Shown: positions 1 to 5,415, numbered from the stretch's first letter. The stretch: 7,673 bases of DNA from JBGPIK01 sp041484845 (GCA_041484845.1 JBGPIK010000329.1:1-7673); one strand, 5' to 3'. Notes: generated from the sequence alone by a model not told the origin. Translations and numbers: made by a program.

Positions 1-741
1 CACTTCACTTCGAGACGCGAAATCTGTCGTTGTTTCGATTTTAGAAAAACAGCCGACCAGGACGCTCGCGCTGTTCAGAGCCGTTTCAGCGGGTCAATTC
101 TCGTTAGTAGACGTGGGTCAATTCTGGTTAGCGGCCACACAGTAGAAGCACTCCCTCCTTCAGTATCAAAAGATCCTGTTGATCCAGACTGGATTAGCCG
201 CTTTTTTGAGAATTGCCAGGACATTGGAAATGAAGAAATGCAGTCGCTTTGGGCGAAGCTACTGGCAGGCGAGGTGGCCAAGCCCGGAACATTCTCACTT
301 CGCACGCTCCGAGTAACAAGAGACCTTGCGAGGGAGGATGCTTTACTTTTTACCAACTTCTGCCGCTTTGTTTGGGTAATTATCGGCGTAGGGCTTACGC
401 CGGTAATTCATGACCTCGAAGACAACTGTTTCGCAGAGACGGGGCTAGCTTATACATCGTTTCTGCATCTCGCGTCACTCGGCTTAATCGACTTCAACGA
501 GCTTGCTGGCTTCAGTCTAAAAAATGCATCAACGATTCCGGCCTTTTACTATGGGTGGTCGCACGTGATATCAGTCGCTGATGGGAAGAAGGATCTTCAA
601 ATAGGGCGTGCGCTACTTACCAGCGCGGGAAAGGAACTTGCCCCGATCGCCGGTTCAGACGCGATGGAGAGCTATCACATATCTGTCATTGAGAAATGGA
701 AGAAGGAAGGATGGACAGTGATCGACAAGCAGTCGAACTGA
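1..741 (+). CDS. DUF2806-family protein, 5' end missing or replaced
   Basis: The frame is open from the window edge to the TGA at 739-741. From about codon 50 (position 148) the protein reads as a DUF2806 domain: an acidic DPDWISRFFE segment, an EEMQSLWAKLLAGE motif, then PGTFSLRTL. The usual mixed helical C-terminal half follows and ends in a charged KKEGW segment. The family's function is unknown. The part before codon 50 does not look like this family; it contains a repeated GSILVS motif produced by two 17-bp direct repeats (91-131). I infer that the normal N-terminal part was lost when a mobile-element end became joined in frame. A first ATG at 238 would start inside the conserved domain, so it is unlikely to be the native start. 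Whether the fusion is expressed is unknown. The family call is from recalled motif wording and is fairly firm; the fusion is an inference. Confidence 0.72.
   Translation, partial: HFTSRREICRCFDFRKTADQDARAVQSRFSGSILVSRRGSILVSGHTVEALPPSVSKDPVDPDWISRFFENCQDIGNEEMQSLWAKLLAGEVAKPGTFSLRTLRVTRDLAREDALLFTNFCRFVWVIIGVGLTPVIHDLEDNCFAETGLAYTSFLHLASLGLIDFNELAGFSLKNASTIPAFYYGWSHVISVADGKKDLQIGRALLTSAGKELAPIAGSDAMESYHISVIEKWKKEGWTVIDKQSN
91..131. repeat. two 17-bp direct repeats, mobile-element-end-like
   Basis: GGGTCAATTCTCGTTAG (91-107) and GGGTCAATTCTGGTTAG (115-131) differ at one base and start 24 bp apart. Closely spaced short repeats of this kind are typical of the ends of some insertion sequences, IS21-family elements in particular. 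No transposase is visible, so only a terminus would be present. The 24-bp period is a multiple of three, so the DUF2806 frame reads through both copies. Confidence 0.45.
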
Positions 742-751
742 GGCAGCCGAC

Positions 752-785
752 GCCCAACCATCCATTCAACCCGGATGCGCCGAAG
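752..785 (+). other. left half of an attC-like site
   Basis: Eleven bases after the DUF2806 stop lies GCCCAAC (752-758), an exact match to the R'' consensus RYYYAAC of integron attC sites. Six bases later comes TTCAACCCGGATGCGCC, which resembles the L'' half of many attC sites (TTCAAGCCGACGCC type). The complementary right half with GTTRRRY is not found here; the sequence instead runs into the repeat element at 793. It could be a cassette recombination site broken by the repeat, or a chance resemblance. Confidence 0.35.
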
Positions 786-792
786 CCTATCG

Positions 793-1117
793 GGGGCCTG
801 GTCTTCAATTTTGACGTTCGCTGTCTGGATCGGCTGAGATAAGGAAAGCAGCAGAGAAGCCCTCAGTATCTTACTTACGTTCTTACAAATTCTCCGTCAC
901 CCAATGACAGCGGGCGTAGCATAAAGTCGCCACGGCCACAGCGCTGCAGAGCGCCTCCGAACAAACGTCCATTTATCCTCATACACCGCGGGATTGGCAG
1001 CGTTTGGGAAATTCAATATTGATTGACAATTCCTCTCTAGGTAGACGATATTGTGTGCAGTTTCGTCTTTGAGGATTGACCTAATACACTGCCGCAATCG
1101 CGGCAGTAGACTTTATG
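793..1117. repeat. repeat copy 1: both blocks present, no higBA
   Basis: This fills the gene-free stretch after DUF2806. The left block (793-944) starts GGGGCCTGGTCTTC and closely matches 3094-3247 and 5031-5187. The right block (968-1117) closely matches 3986-4143. In the copy at 3094 a higBA pair lies between the two blocks; here only about 23 unrelated bases separate them, so this copy is either an empty site or a deletion derivative. Near the right end ACTGCCGC (1088-1095) and GCGGCAGT (1100-1107) form a perfect 8-bp stem with a 4-base loop, which is conserved in the other copy. The left end recalls the ends of REP-associated (Y1-transposase) elements. That comparison is from memory and unverified. 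Confidence 0.8.
1023..1052 (+). promoter_or_regulatory. promoter-like sequence in repeat right block, copy 1
   Basis: TTGACA (1023-1028), an 18-base spacer and GATATT (1047-1052) form a plausible sigma-70 promoter. It points at the amidohydrolase-like gene that starts at 1149. The same -35, spacer length and -10 occur in the other complete right block at 4039-4068. Confidence 0.4.
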
Positions 1118-1148
1118 GCCGCGCGTGGTAATTCGAGGAAACTAGTCT

Positions 1149-1787
1149 ATGAGTACAGAGCTGATGCTTGAATCCAGTGAGCCGTCTCTCCTGATTATCG
1201 AGGAACGCACGAACAAGCAGGTTGTGGTTGGAGTCCCGCATCACGCACCCGCCGGCACAGCAACGTTGCCGTGTGCGGAACACGAAGACTCGGACGAGAA
1301 TGCGGGGTTCCTCGGACGCTATGTCGCAGAGGAGCTTGATTGCTGCAGCATCATTTCCTGCAACTACGTGATAGACGTGAATAAGTTTTCCCATAGCGAC
1401 TATGCGATGCAGATCGCAAGATGGAATCCGAAAGTTCTGATCGAGATTCACGGGCACGGAGGAAAGAAAGCGAAGTTCAACGTAGAGATATCTTCCGGTA
1501 GCGACGCCAATGACAGATACTCAAATCCGATGGCAACCAAGCTTACGGCAATTATTCAAGGTATGGATGACCTCAAACACCTGTCCATCTCTGGTGAATA
1601 CTCGAAATTACGCTTTCAGGCCAGCCGGTCCGTAACTATTTCAGACGGCAGATGGGTCGCCTACCATATAGAACTTCCGCCGGAACTGCGGAAACCGTCT
1701 GATGCGCCAGGCGGAAAACCACCGGCTATCGGATATAAGTTCTGCGATGCGCTTATCAAGGTTATGAGGGAGATTCATGCATCCTGA
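1149..1787 (+). CDS. N-formylglutamate amidohydrolase-like protein
   Basis: A 212-residue protein with the motif layout of the N-formylglutamate amidohydrolase superfamily, zinc-dependent enzymes that cleave N-acyl or amide bonds. Visible are VPHHAPAG (residues 29-36), the family's N-terminal metal-site histidine segment; D49-E50 in SDENAG, in the place of the usual metal-site acidic residue; IDVNK (75-79), matching the family's vDlNR; and IEIHGHGG (98-105), the second histidine motif. There is no signal peptide, so it is probably cytosolic. It is shorter than typical enzymes of about 250-300 residues, and the substrate is unknown. The ATG at 1149 is supported by GAGG at 1135-1138, 10 bases upstream. 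It stands alone between two repeat copies, like a single-gene cassette, and may be transcribed from the promoter-like sequence in the preceding repeat. Confidence 0.62.
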   Translation: MSTELMLESSEPSLLIIEERTNKQVVVGVPHHAPAGTATLPCAEHEDSDENAGFLGRYVAEELDCCSIISCNYVIDVNKFSHSDYAMQIARWNPKVLIEIHGHGGKKAKFNVEISSGSDANDRYSNPMATKLTAIIQGMDDLKHLSISGEYSKLRFQASRSVTISDGRWVAYHIELPPELRKPSDAPGGKPPAIGYKFCDALIKVMREIHAS

Positions 1788-1799
1788 AGTATCATATTT

Positions 1800-1862
1800 G
1801 GGCCTGGTCTTTAATTTTGACATCCGCTATCTGGATCGGCCGAGATAAGGAAAGCAGAAGAG
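1800..1862. repeat. repeat copy 2: left end only
   Basis: Starting 13 bases after the amidohydrolase-like stop, about 60 bases match the first part of the left block (GGGCCTGGTCTTTAATTTTG, then CTATCTGGATCGGC and GATAAGGAAAGC). The similarity fades near 1862. No higBA or right-block sequence follows, so this is a strongly truncated copy. Confidence 0.72.
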
Positions 1863-1981
1863 AGAGGGACAATGGTCTCTGCTATTCCCCATTCCCTTGA
1901 TCGGCGAGATGAGATTTTCCGATGGTTTGCCGGCGTTGGGACGAACGGTTTCGCCGGGGCTTGGGGATCCGGTGCCTAAGC

Positions 1982-2010
1982 TTGGTAGATTCTGAAAATC
2001 GGCTTATACT
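1982..2010 (+). promoter_or_regulatory. sigma-70-type promoter for the DUF433 antitoxin
   Basis: TTGGTA (1982-1987), a 17-base spacer and TATACT (2005-2010) give four and five of six consensus matches. Transcription would start near 2017, about 30 bases before the antitoxin ATG. The region from 1863 to 1981 shows no other gene or structure that I recognise. Confidence 0.5.
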
Positions 2011-2047
2011 CCACGCAGATCGCCTTCTCTTTAAAATAGGTGGAGCC

Positions 2048-2284
2048 ATGAAAGACGAACTGATTCATGCTGACCCATCGATCATGATGGGTAAACCGGT
2101 TGTTGCCGGCACCCGCATAACGGTGGAACTCATCCTTGAGAAACTGGCAGCCGGGGAGACGACGGAGCAAATTCTCGCCGCGCACCCACGGTTAACAATT
2201 GAGGGAATTCAGGCTGCGTTGGCTTTCGCGGCGCGTGTGCTCCGATCGGATCTTGTTTACCCCATACAAACCCCCGGGGTATGA
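2048..2284 (+). CDS. DUF433 antitoxin-like protein
   Basis: A 78-residue protein with the DUF433 pattern: an N-terminal HADPSIMMGKPVVAGTRITVELILEKL strand-helix segment (about residues 7-33), then TTEQILAAHPRLTIEGIQAALAFAARVL. This fold is a small helix-turn-helix. In many genomes it is the antitoxin and DNA-binding partner of a DUF5615 or PIN-like toxin. The ATG at 2048 is preferred over the upstream start at 1922 because AGGTGGAG lies just ahead and family homology begins at the second codon. The stop TGA overlaps the ATG of the toxin remnant (ATGA, 2281-2284), the usual tight coupling. The antitoxin seems intact, but its toxin is cut to about 20 codons, so this is probably an orphan antitoxin. 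Confidence 0.82.
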   Translation: MKDELIHADPSIMMGKPVVAGTRITVELILEKLAAGETTEQILAAHPRLTIEGIQAALAFAARVLRSDLVYPIQTPGV

Positions 2285-2343
2285 ATGTTTTCGCAGACGA
2301 AAGTGTGGACCATCCGATTGTAGTGCGTCTTCGAATGTATTAG
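2281..2343 (+). pseudogene. DUF5615 / PIN-like toxin, 5' fragment
   Basis: The ATG at 2281 overlaps the DUF433 stop and opens a frame reading MNVFADESVDHPIVVRLRMY before TAG (2341-2343). This matches the start of DUF5615 (PIN-like) toxins, which usually begin with a hydrophobic strand, then (A/L)DE(S/N) with the acidic residues of the active site, then a short helix ending in LR. The remaining 80 or so residues are missing. Homology stops at about 2336, where Rieske-gene sequence takes over. The position directly behind DUF433, with a 4-base overlap, strongly supports the assignment despite its short length. Confidence 0.66.
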
Positions 2344-2345
2344 GG

Positions 2346-3058
2346 GTGATCAAATCTCTTGTTGCTCCAGAAGGCAGTCTCATCAATCGTCGCATCTTTG
2401 CCGACAACGAAATCTATGAGTTGGAGCGCGAACGCTTGTTTGCGCGTTGCTGGCTTTATCTCGGCCATGAAAGCGAAGTCCCCCGCCCGGAGATTTCGTT
2501 ACTACCTATATGGGAGAAGAGCCCGTCATTCTGTGGCGTGACTTAAGCGGGCGTCTTCGCGCTTTTCTAAACCTCTGTCGACATCGCGGAAACAGGGTGT
2601 GCCGTGCTGACCGCGGTAACGCCAAGCTTCTCACCTGCTCCTACCATGGTTGGACTTATAGCAGTGAAGGGAGACTCGCAATCGTGCCCATGGCTGAGGC
2701 CTTTCAGGGCCTTGACCGTGAGCAATGGGGCCTGATTCCGGTTGCTCATCTCGACAGCTATAAAGGGTTAATTTTTGCGACCTTCGACCCGAAAGCTCCC
2801 CCATTGCTGGAATATTTGGGCGACATGGCCTGGTACCTCGATATCCTATTGGATCGCAGAGAAGGCGGTACGGAAGTGAGCGGGCCGCATCGTTGGATTG
2901 TGGATGCCAACTGGAAAACGGCGGCGGAAAATTTTGGCGGCGATGGATATCACATAGCCAGCACCCACGGTTCCGCGCGCGACCTCGGAGTCGATACAAC
3001 AACGAGCCAAACCAGAAAATGGAACAAAACGGAGCAAAGGGGTCAAATCCGCTTTTAG
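2346..3058 (+). pseudogene. Rieske ring-hydroxylating dioxygenase alpha subunit, frameshifted and truncated
   Basis: From GTG 2346 the frame gives the conserved start (GSLINRRIFADNEIYELERERLFARCWLYLGHESEVPRP, in two pieces). At about 2489 one G is missing: the frame shifts and continues as GDFVTTYMGEEPVILW. The Rieske [2Fe-2S] ligands follow as CRH (NLCRHRG) and CSYH, the expected C-X-H ... C-X2-H. Next is the start of the catalytic domain with NWKTAAENFGGDGYHIASTH, which carries the two histidines and the aspartate bridge of the mononuclear iron site. Similarity ends near 3010; about half of the catalytic domain, including the last iron ligand, is absent. Intact relatives are about 420-450 residues and oxidise aromatic rings together with a beta subunit and electron carriers, none of which is present here. 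It is non-functional as written. Confidence 0.85.
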
Positions 3059-3093
3059 CTTTTTACGTGTCTTGTCCGATCGTGTGTACTATT

Positions 3094-3247
3094 GGGGCCT
3101 GGTCTTTAATTTCGACATTCGCTATCTGGATCTGCCGGAATAAGGAAAGCGGCAGAGAAGCCCTCGGTATCCTACCTTACACTTTTATAAATTCTCCGTC
3201 ACCCAATAACAGCGGGCGTCGCATAAAGTCGCCACGGCCACTGCGCT
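3094..3247. repeat. repeat copy 3, left block (complete unit with higBA)
   Basis: Begins GGGGCCTGGTCTTTAAT 35 bases after the Rieske-fragment stop. It is collinear with 793-944 to its end (CACGGCCACTGCGCT). The higA stop codon lies only two bases further on, so this block is the immediate 3' flank of higA on the minus strand. Together with higA, higB and the block at 3986-4143, it forms the only complete version of the unit in the window. Confidence 0.85.
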
Positions 3248-3249
3248 CT

Positions 3250-3600
3250 TTAAGCCAGTAAAGACTCGGCCGGGATGGCTAAGTGTTTACGTAAAGAACG
3301 CATCATACCAACGGTGAGTTTTCTTTTCTTGTTGAGCACCTCCGATACGCGGCTCCGACCGCCCAGAATTTTAGCCAGGTCCGCTGGCTTGAGTCCAAGC
3401 TGTTCCATACGGAACTTAATGGCTTCAACCGGGTCGGGCGCTTCAATTTTGTAATGCTTCTGCTCATACGCTTCGACTAACGTGGCCAGCACGTCCAACC
3501 TGTCGCCCTTCGGGGTATTTGGTTTGGCATCCCAAAGTTCTTCGATTTCCTTAAGCGCCCTACGGTAGTCCCGTTCCGTCTTGATCGGTCTGATCGTCAT
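3250..3600 (-). CDS. higA: HigA-type antitoxin, HTH protein (partner of HigB family toxin)
   Basis: A 116-residue protein whose N-terminal helical half reads MTIRPIKTERDYRRALKEIEELWDAKPNTPKGDRLDVLATLVEAYE. Its C-terminal XRE-like helix-turn-helix (about residues 57-116) carries FRMEQLGLKPADLAKILGGRSRVSEVLNKKRKLTVGMMRSLRKHLAIPAESLLA. This is the standard form of the antitoxin that follows HigB_toxin (PF09907) proteins: it neutralises the mRNA-cleaving toxin and represses the operon. The start at 3600 is set by GGAG seven bases upstream and by family length; longer starts run into higB. One base separates the higB stop from this ATG. The 3' end abuts the repeat left block, and a remnant of the same 3' end is found at about 5188-5212. 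Confidence 0.88.
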   Translation of the reverse strand: MTIRPIKTERDYRRALKEIEELWDAKPNTPKGDRLDVLATLVEAYEQKHYKIEAPDPVEAIKFRMEQLGLKPADLAKILGGRSRVSEVLNKKRKLTVGMMRSLRKHLAIPAESLLA

Positions 3601-3601
3601 G

Positions 3602-3895
3602 TCAAATCTCCTCGGCATTGATTTTGTCGTACGCGACGTGGGTCCCAATAAACCGGACATAAACAATTTGGAACTCGTACTTAACGGCCACAATCAACCG
3701 ATAAGTGTTTCCCTTGATGTTGAATACAACACGGTCGTTACGAAGAATGCTGGCTGTTCGGTAATCGGTCTTGATATCCTGTGGGCCATTCCATCTCGCT
3801 TTCTTCGCTTCCGTATACCACGCCCTTAACGGCCTCTCGGCGTCCGGATGTTTCAGCCAAAACAATTTCAGACTTTTCACCGAGATAACCCGCAT
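3602..3895 (-). CDS. higB: HigB-family mRNA interferase toxin (HigB_toxin type)
   Basis: A 97-residue protein with full-length similarity to the HigB_toxin family (PF09907): MRVISVKSLKLFWLKHPDAERPLRAWY at the start, then WNGPQDIKTDYRTASILRNDRVVFNIKGNTYRLIVAVKYEFQIVYVRFIGTHVAYDKI. The NIKGN(T)YRL and GTHVAYDKI segments are the family signatures. These toxins have the RelE fold and cleave mRNA at the ribosome; the following HigA blocks them. The gene order toxin then antitoxin is typical for hig modules. A perfect palindrome between -35 and -10 (3911-3927) is a likely HigA operator. The gene is full length with no frameshift, so the module may be active. Confidence 0.9.
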   Translation of the reverse strand: MRVISVKSLKLFWLKHPDAERPLRAWYTEAKKARWNGPQDIKTDYRTASILRNDRVVFNIKGNTYRLIVAVKYEFQIVYVRFIGTHVAYDKINAEEI

Positions 3896-3900
3896 GATAA

Positions 3901-3929
3901 AGCATACCGTGTTCCCAATTTGGGAACAA
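3901..3929 (-). promoter_or_regulatory. higBA promoter with palindromic operator
   Basis: On the minus strand TTGTTC (3929-3924), a 17-base spacer and TATGCT (3906-3901) form a promoter just ahead of the higB ATG at 3895. The spacer region overlaps a perfect 8+1+8 palindrome, GTTCCCAATTTGGGAAC (3911-3927). Such a palindrome fits autoregulation by a dimeric HigA. Only five bases lie between the -10 and the ATG, so the transcript may be leaderless or nearly so. Confidence 0.66.
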
Positions 3930-3985
3930 GTCTAAAAGGCGTTCGACGAGAGGTTAGTTTTAAACAATCGTAATCTGTACAACGA

Positions 3986-4143
3986 TCCATTATCCTCATA
4001 CACTGCGGACTGGCAGCGTTTGCGATATTCAACACTGCTTGACAATTTCTCTGTAGGTAGACGATATTGTGTCCAGTTTCGTCTTTTTTGAGTTGAGAGA
4101 ATTGACCTAATACACTGCCGCAATGGCGGCAGTAGAATTTATG
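3986..4143. repeat. repeat copy 3, right block
   Basis: Collinear with 968-1117 of copy 1: TCC..TTATCCTCATACACYGCGG, the TTGACA-containing segment, GGTAGACGATATTGTGT, and the ACTGCCGC/GCGGCAGT hairpin (4114-4121 with 4126-4133). The main difference is about ten extra bases near 4090. It lies upstream of higB and completes the higBA-containing unit that starts at 3094. Confidence 0.82.
4039..4068 (+). promoter_or_regulatory. promoter-like sequence in repeat right block, copy 3
   Basis: TTGACA (4039-4044), an 18-base spacer and GATATT (4063-4068), the same arrangement as at 1023-1052. It points away from higB and towards the membrane protein that starts at 4179. Confidence 0.4.
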
Positions 4144-4178
4144 GTTACGTGCTTCGATCTCTAGCTGGTCGAACTCCC

Positions 4179-4523
4179 ATGTACGAGCCCAAAGCACATC
4201 CACCGATCCCTCGCCATCGATTCGTCAGGCGAGTCCTGCTCCACGCCGCGGCCGCGCTCGCCGTGTTGTTGCTCTCACTCATGCTCGGTATGGCGGGCTA
4301 CGAGTACTTCGAACAACTCCCATGGCGCGATGCATTCTTGAATGCTGCAATGCTCATGGGCGGAATGGGGCCTGTAGACGCGCCCCTAACGGATGGAGGG
4401 AAGGTATTTGCTGGCATCTATGCACTCTACGCAGGCTTGGTATTCCTGGTCGCGGCGGGCCTCCTCTTCGCGCCGATCGTGCACCGTGTGATGCACAAGT
4501 TTCACTGGGAGCAAGACCGCTAG
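4179..4523 (+). CDS. small two-helix membrane protein, pore-like
   Basis: A 114-residue protein from ATG 4179: a proline- and basic-rich N-terminus (about residues 1-18), a hydrophobic helix (about 19-42, HAAAALAVLLLSLMLGMAGY), an intermediate segment WRDAFLNAAMLMGGMGPVD (about 49-67), and a second helix (about 76-99, FAGIYALYAGLVFLVAAGLLFAPIV). A short charged tail ends in HKFHWEQDR. The helix, re-entrant-like segment, helix layout recalls two-helix ion-channel modules, with GMGP where a potassium filter would have GYG. I recognise the wording from conserved hypothetical membrane proteins, but cannot assign transport. An earlier GTG at 4149 lies in the repeat-related sequence and is less likely. 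No clear ribosome binding site precedes 4179. Confidence 0.7.
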   Translation: MYEPKAHPPIPRHRFVRRVLLHAAAALAVLLLSLMLGMAGYEYFEQLPWRDAFLNAAMLMGGMGPVDAPLTDGGKVFAGIYALYAGLVFLVAAGLLFAPIVHRVMHKFHWEQDR

Positions 4524-4617
4524 GTTCCGTATGTTGGCCCACCGTTTCCTGCTCCTTGGTCTTAGTGCGACATTACGAACGCTCATAGTTGAGGGTTAAC
4601 GTGATCTCAGTGAAGGT

Positions 4618-4656
4618 GTTTGTGCGGCGAGTTATGCGCCGGACAGGTCCACAAAC
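4618..4656 (+). other. bulged hairpin upstream of glsB-like gene
   Basis: GTTTGTG (4618-4624) and CGGCG (4625-4629) pair with CGCCG (4637-4641) and CACAAAC (4650-4656). This gives 12 base pairs around a 7-base loop, with an 8-base bulge on the 3' side. A second stem, CCTCGC/GCGAGG (4677-4682 with 4695-4700), follows. There is no U-run, so neither looks like a terminator. They may be leader structures of the next gene or chance. Nothing else is recognisable in 4524-4751. Confidence 0.25.
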
Positions 4657-4751
4657 GAGAGGAGAAAACTTTTTTGCCTCGCCCTTCCGAACTTGCGAGG
4701 GTATTTAGTGAGTGGTTTTGTTAGTTCTGACGTTTTAGAAGGAGGAAAATT

Positions 4752-5012
4752 ATGTTTCACCTGATTTGGTACATACTTATCGGTCTCGTCGCGGGAGTGA
4801 TTGCTAAGTCAATTATGCACGTCCATCTGGTGCTACTTTGGACAATAGTGCTTGGCATCATCGGTTCGATCGTCGGCGGCGCTGTGACGCACATGTTTTC
4901 CCGGCCGAGACAAGGTATCCCATTTCACCCAGCGGGCCTCATCTTTTCGATCCTTGGATCCGTTCTCGTCTTGTATCTCAGCCACAAGCTGAATATTCGT
5001 TTTCCAAATTGA
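4752..5012 (+). CDS. GlsB/YeaQ/YmgE-family membrane protein (transglycosylase-associated)
   Basis: An 86-residue hydrophobic protein with three predicted membrane helices (about residues 3-20, 26-47 and 59-79) and the glycine-rich pattern of the family: GLVAGVIAKSIM in the first helix, LGIIGSIVGGAVTHMF in the second, GLIFSILGSVLVLYL in the third. The family (Pfam Transgly_assoc) sits in the inner membrane and is linked to general stress responses; the biochemical role is unknown. The start is well set by GGAGG at 4741-4745, six bases ahead. Length matches the family. It is followed 18 bases after its stop by a repeat copy. Confidence 0.88.
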   Translation: MFHLIWYILIGLVAGVIAKSIMHVHLVLLWTIVLGIIGSIVGGAVTHMFSRPRQGIPFHPAGLIFSILGSVLVLYLSHKLNIRFPN

Positions 5013-5030
5013 TAGGACAAGTAGCCTACT

Positions 5031-5212
5031 GGGGCCTTGTCTTTAATTTTGCCATTCGCTATCTGGATCAGCGGGGATAGGGAACGCCGCAGAGAAGCCT
5101 TCCGCATCTTACTTACCTTTCGACAAATTCTCCGCCACCCAATAACAGCGGGCATAGCATAAAGTCGCGACGGCCACTGCGCTCTCTAGGCCACTAAAGA
5201 TTCGGCTGGCTT
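5031..5212. repeat. repeat copy 4: left block plus higA 3' remnant
   Basis: Begins GGGGCCTTGTCTTTAATTTT, 18 bases after the GlsB-like stop, and follows the left block to GGCCACTGCGCT. After the block, the minus strand reads ...PAESLVA and a TAG stop (about 5188-5212), matching the PAESLLA C-terminus of the HigA encoded at 3250-3600. This copy thus once carried a hig module, which is now cut off at about 5214 by the recG-derived segment. Confidence 0.78.
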
Positions 5213-5214
5213 GA

Positions 5215-5380
5215 ATAATTTTACTCAACGTCCCTATCCCACCGCTCCGAGTTGCAAGCGTTGGCCCCAACGATGCTTGAGAATTTCGCGCAAGCCGGCC
5301 GACTCGCGGCTCTTTAGCGCCGGATCTTTTTGCAGCCAGGCCAAGGTTTCGTCGCGCGCGTCCATGAGAAGCTGGCGGTC
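5215..5380 (-). pseudogene. recG: duplicated 3' end of recG
   Basis: 166 bases match 6228-6393 with about 11 mismatches (counted by eye) and a constant offset of 1013. They encode the last 48 RecG residues (DRQLLMDARDETLAW ... QRLQLGAVG), the stop codon (5234-5236) and 19 bases beyond it. Only three residues differ from the resident RecG (T/S, A/E, K/R), and five of the eight changed codons are synonymous. Similarity stops abruptly at 5380, directly at the left arm of the higB promoter palindrome. It is far too short to be functional. Confidence 0.9.
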
Positions 5381-5415
5381 TATCACGGAGATCGTTATAA
5401 TATGACTTGTGATAG
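5380..5415 (+). promoter_or_regulatory. second higBA promoter and inverted-repeat operator
   Basis: A perfect TATAAT (5396-5401) lies seven bases before the GTG start at 5409. No good -35 is visible. CTATCAC (5380-5386) and GTGATAG (5409-5415) form a perfect 7-bp inverted repeat around the -10, a plausible HigA operator. The distance between -10 and GTG suggests a leaderless transcript beginning at or next to the start codon. Confidence 0.55.

Larger units (their letters stand above)
3968..4203 (-). pseudogene. zinc-ribbon-like reading frame inside the repeat right block
   Basis: Read on the minus strand, the block gives a protein-like sequence: WEFDQLEIEARNHKFYCRHCGSVLGQ, then KDETGHNIVYLQRN. 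CRHCG is one half of a possible zinc ribbon. Copy 1 encodes the same two stretches (HKVYCRDCGSVLGQ and KDETAHNIVYLERN), but in two different frames, because an insertion of about ten bases separates the copies. The open frame is therefore not conserved. I take it as a decayed coding segment, or as a hairpin that happens to translate well; no family is recognised. Confidence 0.28.

Noticed and set aside
1922..2047. N-terminal extension of the DUF433 protein
   Set aside because: The extension overlaps the promoter, has no family similarity, and a good ribosome binding site precedes the ATG at 2048.
2631..3002. Minus-strand open frame inside the Rieske gene
   Set aside because: Shadow of the dioxygenase fragment, whose iron-sulfur and iron-site motifs lie on the plus strand.
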